From Bremia lactucae (lineage: Eukaryota; Oomycota; Peronosporomycetes; Peronosporales; Peronosporaceae): 25,689 nucleotides of DNA. The stretch spans positions 774,176 through 799,864 of the forward strand of contig NC_090615.1 of assembly GCF_004359215.1 (NCBI RefSeq), written 5' to 3'. Made by a program: the position numbers and the translations under genes. Shown here one piece after another: positions 8,636 through 17,707 of this stretch. Position 1 is the stretch's first letter. Every line of letters begins with the position of its first letter. Below the pieces are notes generated by a model that was not told where the DNA came from, made no database searches, and saw only the letters and a list, made by a program, of their open reading frames with translations.

Positions 8636-9425
8636 GAAGAGTTGGCGCAGTCGCACAACCGTGAGAGCTAGAGGAAATGTCAAAGAACTTGGGAAAAGAG
8701 GTCGTAGGTATTGTAAGTGATCGTCGAGGAAAAGAGACCCGCCGTTGCCACAAATACGGACAAGTTGGACACTTACGGGCTGCGTGCCCGGATGCAGGAG
8801 GACATAGGAAGCATGGTTTGTCTCTTGCACTTAATGAAAGCGTTAGAATTGCTGGAGAAGTGTGGTTACTCGACAGTGGGTCGACCGGACACTGAGTTGT
8901 CAATGAGGATTGATTGGAGAACGTGGAACTGTGCGCGAGCACGTGCATGCAGCCAAACGGAGAACCTTTGCGCATTACGAAAAAGGGAACGCCCACGTTG
9001 CATGCGACGGCACGCGGAGTAGAAATGACGATCGAGATCAAGGTTGTGTACTTTCCGAAGGATGTAAATCATATTTTGACCTCGTATGGTGTTTTGAACA
9101 AAAAGGGGTACAAAATCGATGAAGTGGAGGGTCAGCGTGTAATTGCGCGGAAAGACGGCGGTGTTATTGCTTTTGACGTGGATTTGCAAAATAACGTATT
9201 GGTTGTGCATGCTAGCGTAGTTTGAGAGACATGATTCGCCGGCTGGAGTGCTTATGGCCGCGCTTGAGGGCGAGGCAAATGGGACAGACAACGAGTCTGT
9301 AGATGTGCAAAAGGGCACTTTGGTTGACTTTATAAGCGCCTAGGACACTTGAACTACGACGCTGTAGAGAGGGCTTGCACGAGACCCGAGTTCTGGGATC
9401 ATTTTGACGGAGAGAACGGCGTGTG
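8636..9425 (+). pseudogene. Second copia element: Gag knuckle, protease, pre-integrase (damaged)
   Basis: A partial knuckle CHKYGQVGHLRAAC (about 8746-8790) has Tyr where the second Cys of CCHC should be. The protease site LLDSGSTGH is at 8869-8895, followed in another frame by CASTCMQPNGEPL, VYFPKDVNHIL and GYKIDEVEG (8914-9225), the copia protease C-terminal region. A GAG-pre-integrase trace (LGHLNYDAVERA) is near 9340-9375. The integrase core is missing: RT begins within about 100 bp. The upstream part of Gag is missing too, and the left side is the end of LTR1 copy B. Confidence 0.8.
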
Positions 9426-9429
9426 AAAT

Positions 9430-10751
9430 GTGGTAAAAATGTTCGAGGGCGTCCATTTATTTAATACAAAGTGGGTCTTTAAGACCAAATTAGAAGCTGA
9501 GGGTCTAATTGAATGCCTAGAAGCGAGGTTTGTTGCCTGCGGGAACGAACAGTCGCTTGGTGCTAACTATAACATCATTTTCGCGGCGATTATTGACATG
9601 ACTTGTGTCAAGCTAATTTTTGCGTTAGCGCGTAAATGCTGAATTCTCAAGCACGGAGATGAGCTTAGTGCGTATATAAAGGCTCAGAAAAAGCAGATTT
9701 GGCGATATTTATTCATATTCCGCAAGGAATGATGATCTCAGAAGAGATGCGGAAAAGACTCGGAGTGGGTCACAACAGCGAAATTGCACTGGAGCTATAG
9801 AAGGCCCTGTACGAAAAAAACAGGTCAAATGTCTATGGAATCAAATGCTGCACAAATAATGGGTGGAAATCGGGTTCGTTCAGAGCTTAATCGATATGTG
9901 CGTGAATTTTTGATGGCGTGGAGAGGTTCTGTTGGTCGTGTGCGTTTATGTAGACGACTTGCTCGTCACTGGGACGCAACAAGCGGCGGTTAATGGATTC
10001 TTTAGAGAGCTTACTGAGTTTGCGGTTAAGGTTCGGTATGAGTGTCAATTACGAAAATGAGAATGTGTATGATTTCGATCAACAAGTGATTTTGAAGATG
10101 TTAAAGGATTTTGTGATGGAGCAGGCGTACAGGGTGCGTACTCCGATTGGACCAGAATGGAACGAGATCCGAAAGACCTATGGAAGACAGGTTGCCTGCC
10201 TCTGGTGGTGATAATGTGGTTACAGTGAGGAAGTTTCAATTATTAGTAGGAAGGTTTATGTGATTTGCACGATGTACGAGGCAGGACATATTGTTCGCGG
10301 TACATGAAGCGTCGCGCGCACACATGACTTCACTATGGAAGATTATTAACTCGCGAAACGGATACTGCGGTATCTGGGCGGAACGAAGGAGCTGAGGCTC
10401 AGGATCGCGGAAGTGGCGAACTCCTGAAAATCACTACGTTAAGTAATGCAGACTATGCTCAGACGTTCGTCACGGGCGGCCTGGTCACGCTCGACGAAAT
10501 GCCAGTGAAATTGGACGTGCAAGAGGCAAGGAGGAGTCTCTTTCTCGACGATGGAAGCTGAATATACGGCGGCATCAGTGATGGCTGCAGAACTCCTCGG
10601 AGTTGGTGACCTGTTCGCTGAGTTATGCGTCAAATACGAGCAATCTATGACGTTGCAACTCGACAACCAGGCTGCACTTAAACAGGTTGGTAGTGAGGGC
10701 GGTCTCCGACCAGGGATGGGGAGCACCGAGCAGCTGCGATTCGCAGTCTAA
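9430..10751 (+). pseudogene. Second copia element: reverse transcriptase and RNase H (damaged)
   Basis: RT starts with NTKWVFKTKLEAEG and FVACGNEQ (9430-9640), continues through stops and frame changes, and keeps the catalytic YVDD codons at 9947-9958 followed by LLVTGT. RNase H remnants are MEAEYTAAS (10551-10577) and LQLDNQAALK (about 10650-10680), after which similarity is lost at a Gly-rich stretch. It differs clearly from the copia part at 1288-4590, so it is another lineage. It has many more lesions than that element and is presumably older. Confidence 0.82.
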
Positions 10752-11348
10752 ATTGGCTACGTAGGACAGTTTGAGCCTGGGCTCAGTAACTTTAAATCTC
10801 ACTCTATCTTTTATGTTGTACTTCCTATTGCTACAGGAGGCCTTTTTGGCTTCCAACACACGCTACTTCACCAGTCTCTATTGCTCAAGAACGACTCGGC
10901 AAATTTGCTCAACGAGAAAACCCAAAGATCATGAATCAAAAATAGGCAGGGACTACGAGTCTGCCGCGTTCAAAAAAGAGTTGATAACCTTCGTTTTCAA
11001 ATGAGAGTTGGACTTGACGTTTTGAACTCGCCTTAAAGTCCCGACCGATGACGCATCGTGGAGCGGTTTAAAAATCTCTCGCTAGACAATTTAATTTTCC
11101 TCACCATTAACGTATGCGGATTATGTTCAAAACAAAAAAACCACAAAATAGATACGAAAGCGTTTGCATTACATACGGAATGGACTGGGCTTGCTTTTGC
11201 CAGCACATGCTTTCCATATTTTGAATATCCGCTCCGCCGCGCGAGCTTTATTCCTTGATGAGGAAAGCTTCATTTACCCCTCTTTGCAACAGGATCAGTT
11301 ACCGCCATTTTGCTTGCGGTAACTTTCATGTTTTGTTCAGATCAACCC
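10752..11348. other. No confident gene; possible copia LTR remnant at left
   Basis: The stretch to about 10858 (TTTTATGTTGTACTTCC, ending TTCCAACA) loosely resembles the last 60 bp of the copia LTR at 4585-4930 and may be the end of the second copia element. From 10859 to 11348 I recognise nothing. Open frames of 66-77 codons exist but show no motif. Confidence 0.35.
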
Positions 11349-11400
11349 TGTAGGTTGGCACGTCTTAATCCGGCCACGCTCTAACTATGCACACACCCTA
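11349..11400 (-). repeat. Extra 52-bp copy of the LTR1 edge
   Basis: The 52 bases starting TGTAGGTTGGCACG repeat, with a few changes, the first 51 bases of LTR1 copy C, which starts immediately after at 11401. It is a truncated second LTR edge in direct tandem. It could come from a tandem LTR array that lost its middle. Confidence 0.8.
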
Positions 11401-11933
11401 TGTAGGCGGGCACGTCGTAATGCGGCCACGCTCTACTTAGCACACACCCTAGCACAGCGAGGAAGCGGTTAAACCTGCTTCTCTTGCGTGCAGTGAGGCA
11501 GTTGTGGTGGGCGCGTTAGCGACCTCACCCAACACACTAAGAACTCTGGTTAAGTGTCGTCACGGGAGCGGTAATCCGTCTCCTCGTGCGCACTTACCAA
11601 GTAGGTAGTAGTTTTCAGACTGATTTGTATTTAATAGAATTAAATACTAATACCTATTTATGACAATTAAAATGTTATCTCTATAGATATCATTTAATAT
11701 GTATTGCGAGCAATATCTTTATTAACAACCTTTACGTGTTAATTTTATGTAGCGTCATCCCGTTCTAATTTTAATGCACCCATGTGCATCACATCCACAA
11801 GGGTTGGTCACAAATGTGCACCACACCCAAGTGTTGGGTCTAATTACTATAATTTAGTAATTGACCATCCCCTTAAGTACCAAATGTACTTCATGGGGAC
11901 TGTGTAACATTAGGGCAACTTTAGCCCGTTACA
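11401..11933 (-). repeat. LTR1 copy C, apparently solo
   Basis: It runs TGTAGGCGGG to CCCGTTACA, 533 bp. A tract of about 20 bp is altered near 11710-11765, where the palindromes of the other copies are lost. No LTR1 ORF follows; instead the end runs straight into a fragment of LTR2. Confidence 0.88.
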
Positions 11934-11956
11934 GTACAAGTCGTAGTGCCCCGTTA
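11931..11956 (+). repeat. Fragment of the LTR2 end
   Basis: ACAGTACAAGTCGTAGTGCC then CCGTTA matches the last bases of LTR2 (about 15764-15787) with one difference. It overlaps the terminal ACA of LTR1 copy C, so the junction has a 3-base overlap. Confidence 0.65.
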
Positions 11957-12105
11957 AAATTAAGTCAAAATTAATAAAAGATACCAATTTTTGCTCTTAC
12001 AAAAAATAATATAAATGGAACGGACACATTTTGGCATTAAGTCTCCCAATTAGGCGAAAAAAACTCGGTGAAAGTTGGTAGATTATTCCCACAAAATCAG
12101 AAAAC
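11957..12105. other. AT-rich sequence with no recognisable feature
   Basis: Nothing in either strand resembles a known gene. The stretch ends at the assembly gap. Confidence 0.5.
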
Positions 12106-12205
12106 NNNNNNNNNNNNNNNNNNNNNNNNNNNNNNNNNNNNNNNNNNNNNNNNNNNNNNNNNNNNNNNNNNNNNNNNNNNNNNNNNNNNNNNNNNNNNNN
12201 NNNNN
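12106..12205. other. Assembly gap of exactly 100 N
   Basis: One hundred N in a row is a customary placeholder of unknown true length. The flanks are an unidentified AT-rich sequence on the left and an LTR1 ORF start on the right. The layout across it is therefore not proven. Confidence 0.95.
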
Positions 12206-12253
12206 GGGCGTCTTCGCAGACGACCCACCAACGTGGCCCCTTTTAGGTGGCAT
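12206..12253 (-). pseudogene. LTR1-associated ORF start, copy D, cut by gap
   Basis: The ATG at 12253 opens MPPKRGHVGGSSAKTP, matching copy A; the remainder lies in the gap. It reads away from LTR1 copy D, as in copies A, B and E. Confidence 0.65.
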
Positions 12254-12385
12254 CTTGGGCGCCGTGTATGGAAACACGTGCGCGAGAGTGATCGAGTGAA
12301 CTAGCGGCGCGTAAAGCTGCTCGCAGTTCCTCTCTCCTCTTTGTCGAATTTAAAAAGGAAAATTCGTTCTTAAAGAGGGGAATGG

Positions 12386-12674
12386 TGTAACGGGCTAAAG
12401 TTGCCCTAATGTTACACAGTCCCCATTAAGTACATTTGGTACTAAAAGGGGATGGTCAATTACTTAATAATAGTATTAGACTTAACACTCGGGTGTGGTG
12501 CACGACTGTGACCAACCCTTGTGGATGTGATGCACATGGGTGCATTCACATTAGGAGGGATGACGCCCAGCTTCATCCATGATGACGGCTAGCGTCATCC
12601 ATGATGACGGCTAGCGTCATCAGTTACGCGAGGTATCTATAAAGATACGCTCGCAATTCATATTAAATGATATC
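12386..12674 (+). repeat. LTR1 copy D, truncated
   Basis: It begins TGTAACGGGC after a purine tract (12372-12385) and matches copy B until GATATCT at 12674. There it switches directly to the inverted copia integrase. A 22-bp unit containing the palindrome GATGACGGCTAGCGTCATC is present twice (12577-12598 and 12599-12620); the other copies have it once. Confidence 0.88.
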
Positions 12675-13553
12675 TAGTTTGACCGATGATCAATGAAATT
12701 GATCAAATATCGGTTGCCAAGCCGATCACGTGGAGTCATGGGACCTTTGAGGTCGGAACAAATGACTCCACTGATCACATCGAAGGGTGCAATTTAACCA
12801 CTGTCCTTGATTGACTGCACGGTTTTTGTTTGTTTACCTTTTGCACATGCTAGGCAAGTATCACGCTTGGTATCGGTCAACTTGATACCAGAGGCGGGGT
12901 CCTTAGCCATCTTGAGGATCGTATCGTAGCAGAGGTGACCCATACGGCGGTGAAAATGTACCAAACTTCCTCGCTGTAAGTCCCCATCATGTGCTAGGCC
13001 GGCATTAGAAATGACAGCCATGACCTCATTTTTTGGTGATCCAAATCCACGAAGGTCATCAATACGTTCATCATCGAAAACTTGATCATGAGCACATCAT
13101 CTAGCCGTTCCACGTCCATGATAGGGTCACCACCGGAACAAGAGACCATAACACGCCTCCCTTCTCGATATTCCAGCACACATCCTTTTGTCTCCAGTTT
13201 ACGATAGGAGATGATGTTTCGCTCCATATTGGATGCGAATTGAACATCAAGAAGTCGGATGGTCTTTACCTCGCCAAGTGCCGGGACTCGTATCACTGCA
13301 CTTCCTTGCTTGGTGATCTTCAAGGTGCCACGATCTGATGCCGCAGTGAAGCACTGTTTTCGGCAGTCGACCACGTCCTCAGTAGACTTAGGTCGTTGAC
13401 GAGGTGTCGACTTGAACCACTGTCCAGAATCCAATGATTCACACCCTTTGACTGGTCATCTTGAACGGTCAAAACAAAATCCGCATCTTTGCTCTTTTTG
13501 CCTTTCGGGCATCGTGCTTTGATGTGTCCTGTTGCTCCACACCGGTAGCACAT
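12675..13553 (-). pseudogene. Inverted copy: copia knuckle, protease and pre-integrase
   Basis: The CCHC knuckle, the ILDSGSS protease site and the HHCC pre-integrase region all match 1288-2166. The reading is better preserved: the CGA that is a stop at 1585 in the other copy is intact here, giving a 146-codon frame (13434-12994). The frameshift after the protease site and the stop after KDSG (near 12794) are shared with the other copy. The integrase core is cut off just after its first Asp region. Confidence 0.87.
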
Positions 13554-14924
13554 ACCTGTGACTTTACGCACACAAAAGGTCGGGCTGCAGTGAAGCGATT
13601 TGCTCTCACGCACATGTCCCGCCTTGGCTCGTTTGTCGAAGAACTCATCGATATAATCGACTTGTTCTTTCGGCAACGGCCATTGCCTGGTCACACAATA
13701 CTTGGTGCCAGGTTCGAGGTCTATCTCGTGTCCGATGCCCCTATCTGCTGGAAGGCGGCTCGGCACTTCTTCTGGGAGCACATCACGAAGTTTTCACAGA
13801 ACCTCAAAGAACGGACTGTCTCTCAAGACATCCCAGCCTTGAGCAGCGTACCGCTTCTTTTTGTCCGTTTCTAGGACGCTCTCGTCCATTGTGGACGACG
13901 AGCAGCAGTCCACCAAGTTCTCTTCTGGAACTGGTGTGACTATTTCGTGGATCTTTCCTTCCTTTATTTGGCAAGGAACAGATCCCACGACATCTCCGGG
14001 AGATTTACTATCTCCTCGGCAGATTTAAAGACTTGCCGGAGCACCTCAACTGAGGATGCCTCCGCAATTTTGTCTTTGACGGCCTCGAACACCTCGTTCG
14101 AAGGCCCGTCCTCTTCATTAGAGACTGATCCAAAGGTACACTCGTTTAAACGTGCCTTTGATCGTCCTAATCTGTCGGGTACTCGTTTTTCGAGTTACCA
14201 CGACCCTTTTCTGGGAAGCGGGTGTCGTTGCACTCCTGGCTAACGCACCCCTTCCAACCGCAACAGGCTCTTGGCACTGTGCCGGTTTATGCGACGCATG
14301 ACTTCTTGTCAGCTCGCCGTCTACTGCCACAGGCTCTCGGCTCTGTGCAGGACATTCGGACGCATGACTACTTGTCATCGTCCTATTCACTACCTCAGTC
14401 TCCACGAGCTGGGTAGGAATTGGTGACGTTTGACATCCCGTCAACGCACCCTCAACTGTGTTCGACACGACATCAGTTGCATAGGCCTCTCGCAGGAGCA
14501 CATCCTTTCCGGTGTCCTGCGTAGAGTTCGCAACTGTGCGTGTACGCCAGTCTATCCATGGTTGGTACTTTGCCAACCATGGCATGCCTAGGATGAGGTC
14601 ATACGGACTCTCCATTCCTAGCACTGTGAACTTCTCTTTACAAGAGAAGTCACTAAAGCTGAAGGCGAGTTCTACCTGAACTCCCTCAGACTTAACGAGC
14701 GCGCCGTTCGCTAAACGAACGGTCGCCTCTTCTCGCTTGCCATCCTGGCAAAGCGACTCAAACATCGCCGGTCTCTTTCTTAGAGCCGCGAGTTTCACAA
14801 AATTTTGTGATGCACCCGAATCCACTAGGAGGGTCATCACCTGGTCATAGCCTCTTACATGAGCGCTATAGACCAGCAGGGTTGAGGTCCGAAATTTCGA
14901 GACCTCAGGGACTATGCTACCCAT
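13554..14924 (-). pseudogene. Inverted copy: gypsy protease to RT amino end
   Basis: A 268-codon frame from the ATG at 14924 carries sequence upstream of the protease (SIVPEVSKF, VRGYDQVM), the DSGAS site, protease C-terminal LILGMPWLAKYQPWIDW, and the repeat-bearing linker. It ends at a TAA near 14118 where the frame shifts, as in the plus copy. RT amino-end sequence (LPADRGIGHEIDL) ends at 13554, where the copia knuckle starts in frame. The TGA before KLRDVLPEE is shared with the plus copy. Confidence 0.88.
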
Positions 14925-14931
14925 TTGTTCN

Positions 14932-15220
14932 TCTCATTCGAAGGCTCATAATCAGCCGCCTGACGGGTATCAGGCGACTGTTCCATCCTCCCCGAGTCGG
15001 CCATTTCGTCCGACTCGCACTCATAATCGACCTCTAAAGAGGGGTCGTACTCACGTGGTGAATCACCACGTGCACTCGCAACACCAAGTGTTGTGCGAGT
15101 GGAAGACACTACGGTAGACGGAACGTCTACCGCAAGAGATAACAATGCGTCACCCGCGGCTGCACGAACCGCAGCCGAAGGTTCAACACTATCCTCACCC
15201 CGCATGAATTGTTCCTTCAT
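14932..15220 (-). pseudogene. LTR2-associated ORF (Gag-like or accessory), cut at N
   Basis: The likely start is the ATG at 15220 (MKEQFMRGEDSVEPS), with an Ala-rich stretch, then YDPSLEVDYE and an acidic tail reaching the N at 14931. The open frame extends upstream without a stop to about 15298, so the start is uncertain. The DPSLEVDYE motif matches DPSLIVDYNE in the LTR1 ORFs. The protease frame beyond 14931 is different, so they are not one ORF as assembled. It may be a Gag amino end or an antisense 3' ORF. Confidence 0.5.
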
Positions 15221-15326
15221 GCGATGGAATTTAAAATGATGGATCTGACCAATCAAAATCATTTTAAAAATTAAGTGGTCATTTAGCGACCACTCCACCT
15301 AATGACATTCAGAGTGATTGTCGTTT

Positions 15327-15339
15327 AAGGGAGGGGTGA
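15327..15339 (+). other. Polypurine-like tract abutting LTR2
   Basis: AAGGGAGGGGTGA directly precedes TGTAACGGGG. Together with LTR1's tracts it suggests that the TGTAACGGG edge is the start of a 3' LTR. No TGG primer-binding site is visible on this side. Confidence 0.5.
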
Positions 15340-15789
15340 TGTAACGGGGTGTATCGTTACATGAAATTAACAATAAAAGATTGTTAATTAATATTATCCA
15401 AAAGGTAGATAATATTTGGAGGAAATTACTTTAAATAGTAATTTCCTGAATTCTTATCCATAAATAGGTATAGACCATTATGTCTATTTATTCCGCAGAC
15501 TAATCAGCTGTAGAAGTAATCAAAGAGAGTTACGAGATAAGATAGATAAGAATTCATTTACATGTTTAGTATTAGTTTATAGTTAAGACAACATTTACAA
15601 AGATAGATTAACAAGACACTTAACTATATTAATACAGTTTTCATTTTACCCTCTTAAGCTAACTTGCCTTAAGAGAAGTCTTCCTCTATACGTACAGTGT
15701 ACGTCACCTAACGAGAGGCACCACTCACAACTGAAGCAGTGTGAAGTGGACTTGTACTGAAACAGTACAAGTCGCAGTGCCCCGTTACA
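15340..15789 (+). repeat. LTR2, full length
   Basis: It runs TGTAACGGGG to GCCCCGTTACA, 450 bp, AT-rich in the middle. Its first 22 bases form a TGTAAC...GTTACA hairpin, and a second hairpin (ACTTGTACTG AAA CAGTACAAGT) sits near the end. Fragments recur at 11931, about 16269 and 23303. Confidence 0.85.
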
Positions 15790-16215
15790 TGAGCGGGTTC
15801 AACAGTACCCGTCCGAGTTACGCGACATGCGTGCTAAGGCAGTTATTCTTTCGATCACTGGCGTTCCCGTGCCATTTCACACCTCTACAATTAAAATAAA
15901 CAGCAAGTCAGAAGAATACAAGGCGGCGCCAGCGTCGAGGTAACGGGGCAGTGAATCAGTTTTTCTGGGCTGCGATCTTGCTTTTACAGAGGTAATAATA
16001 TCGAAAATACACCCTTCACTCCGATTAAGGCACATAAGAGCTTACCATTTGTAATTCGTCTTTCTCTTTTAAATTCTGACTTGGAAATCCGCAAGAGTAC
16101 CAAGCCCTTTCCAAGAGGTCGCAAGATCTCAAGGGTTAGGGTTTAATTCAAATTATCTAAATATTCAATTTAATTTGATGAACGTAAATTATATCACAAA
16201 GCGCAACATGCATGA
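15790..16215. other. LTR2 flank with a short unrecognised open frame
   Basis: A plus-strand frame without stop from 15791 to 15943 reads protein-like (RVQQYPSELRDMRAKAVIL) but has no start or known motif; it may be a host exon cut by the LTR. The rest is AT-rich and featureless. Confidence 0.3.
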
Positions 16216-16290
16216 TGTAACGGGACGAAGTTGTCCCAATACTACACGAACTTATTAAGTACAATTTTGGTAACGGGGTGTACGTAACAT
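16216..16290 (+). repeat. Joined fragments of LTR1-like and LTR2-like edges
   Basis: TGTAACGGGACGAAGTTG and the next bases to 16268 resemble the first 55 bp of LTR1 with many changes. From 16269, TAACGGGGTGTACGTAACAT resembles the LTR2 start. This is a diverged third LTR type or a recombination scar. Confidence 0.5.
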
Positions 16291-16575
16291 AGAAATTTTT
16301 ACCTTAGAATGAAAGGAAATAAGCAAGAAGTTCAAATAATTATTTTTATTAACTATTTGACTGAAAAGTTACTAAATCTATTAACTATCTATTTAATAAG
16401 TTATAATATTACCAAATATGGTAATATCGACGCAATAAAATTAAACAAGATATTGGATCTATCGATTGGTTGATTTGCCTTAGAATCATCTAAACATTTT
16501 TTTCGTTGATGCATTTTTTCACACAGATGACAGTCAATATAGATTTTTTAATTTTGCGCATTTGTGCAGGAAGGT
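16291..16575. other. AT-rich sequence, no gene seen
   Basis: Composition resembles the interior of LTR2, but I find no alignable block. No coding motif is present on either strand. Confidence 0.4.
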
Positions 16576-16678
16576 CTGAATCAGAACGGACATATCTGAA
16601 TTGGTGTTTTTGTCACACTCTACGAACTGAATCAGAACTGACATATCTGAATTGGTGCTTTTTGTCACACTCTACGAA
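16576..16678. repeat. Two tandem units of 51-52 bp
   Basis: CTGAATCAGAAC followed by GACATATCTGAATTGGTG and a TTTTTGTCACACTCTACGAA tail occurs at 16576-16626 and again at 16627-16678, with two substitutions and one extra T. Confidence 0.85.
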
Positions 16679-17022
16679 GAGCAAGAAATTCGGATGAGAG
16701 CTTCCTCGAACAACTTAACTGTCGATATACGAGCCATCCGATAACTCAAGACGCCGCATCTTGCCACCAGACGTGCTCCATGATGCCACGCTCAAAGGGA
16801 TCACTAAGCGATAAAGCATTGAAGGCTTGTCGGACACCATCACCCTCTCCTCAATGCTACTTCCTTTTTTTTGCTGAGCGGTGTGTGACTCACCATTTGT
16901 GGTGCAAATAGGGCGCGCAGCCTACTCATCCTAAATCTTACAACGTCGTCAAAACTTCGACTCAAGGAGGCAATCCCAATGATTATTGGAGCAATTTGGG
17001 GTGCAGGAAAGGGGTACATTTT
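16679..17022. other. No confident gene; short minus-strand protein-like stretch
   Basis: On the minus strand near 16770-16850 a frame reads GVRQAFNALSLSDPFERGI, which looks like coding sequence, but it is short and ends in a stop. I do not recognise it. The remainder up to LTR1 copy E holds nothing I can name. Confidence 0.3.
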
Positions 17023-17577
17023 TGAAGGCGAGCACGTCGTAATGCGGCCACGCTCTACATAGACACACCCCCTAGCACAGCGAGGAGGCTGTTTAACCTT
17101 CTTTTCTTGCGTGCAGTGAGGTAGTTGTGGTGGGCGCGTAAGCGCCCTCACCCAACACACTAAGTATTCTGGTAAAGTGTCGTCTTGGGATCGGTAATCC
17201 GGCTCCTCGTGCGCACTTACCAAGTAGGAAGTAGTTTTCAGACTGATTTATATTTATTCGTATTAAATATAAATTCCTTTTTTTACCAATCGAAATGTCA
17301 TCTCTATAGATAACACTTAAAATGAATTGCGAGCGTATCCTTCTAGATACCTCACGTAACGGATGACGCTAGCCGTCATCCCAAACGACGCTGGGCATCA
17401 TTCCTCCTAATGCGAATGCGCCCATGTGTATCACATACATAAGGGTTGTTCACAAATGTGCACCATACCCGAGTGCTGGGTCAAATTGATATTATTTAGT
17501 AATTCACCATTCCCTTAAGTACACCAAGTGAACTTAATGGGGACTGCGTAACATTAGGGCAACTTTAGCCCGTTACC
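17023..17577 (-). repeat. LTR1 copy E
   Basis: It matches the other LTR1 copies with more substitutions, 555 bp. Its first bases (TGAAGGCG for TGTAGGCG) and last base are changed, and a run of 11 C follows the GTTA end where others have ACACCATTCCCC. It is the most diverged full-length copy, so probably the oldest. Confidence 0.85.
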
Positions 17578-17707
17578 CCCCCCCCTTTAAAAACGAATTT
17601 TCATTTTTAAATTTGTCAAAGAGGAGAAAGGAAATGCGAGCCGCTTCACGCGCCGTTTGTTCACTCAATCACTCTAACGACCTGTGTTTCATTACACGGC
17701 GCCAAAG

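Larger units (their letters stand above)
12675..14930 (-). mobile_element. Inverted copy of the gypsy/copia chimera
   Basis: Positions 12675-14831 are the reverse complement of 1-2166 with few differences, including one net 9-bp loss near 13968. The gypsy part continues to 14930. The left edge abuts truncated LTR1 copy D, with TA shared at the junction. The right edge is the lone N at 14931. RT, RNase H and the 3' LTR are absent. Confidence 0.9.

Noticed and set aside
5421..8650. Target-site duplication around the inverted LTR pair
   Set aside because: The flanks AACTC and GAAGA do not match; the nearby GAGTT is only a reverse complement and likely chance.
8640..8665. GAGTTGGCGCAGTCG, resembling a tRNA A-box or primer-binding site after LTR1 copy B
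   Set aside because: There is no B-box or cloverleaf, and the TGG is not at the LTR edge; copia coding sequence follows soon after.
10771..11258. ORFs of 66-77 codons on the plus strand
   Set aside because: No motif, no family resemblance and AT-rich composition; expected by chance.
13461..13874. A 137-codon plus-strand ORF, and its twin on the minus strand at 967-1380
   Set aside because: It is the antisense of the gypsy RT/copia knuckle fusion in both copies; it has no motif of its own.
16136..16150. GGGTTAGGGTTTA, resembling a telomere repeat
   Set aside because: Only about two units are present, which is too short to mean an internal telomere tract.
17575..17586. A run of 11-12 C next to LTR1 copy E
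   Set aside because: Probably a decayed purine-tract complement or sequencing slippage; no separate feature is needed.
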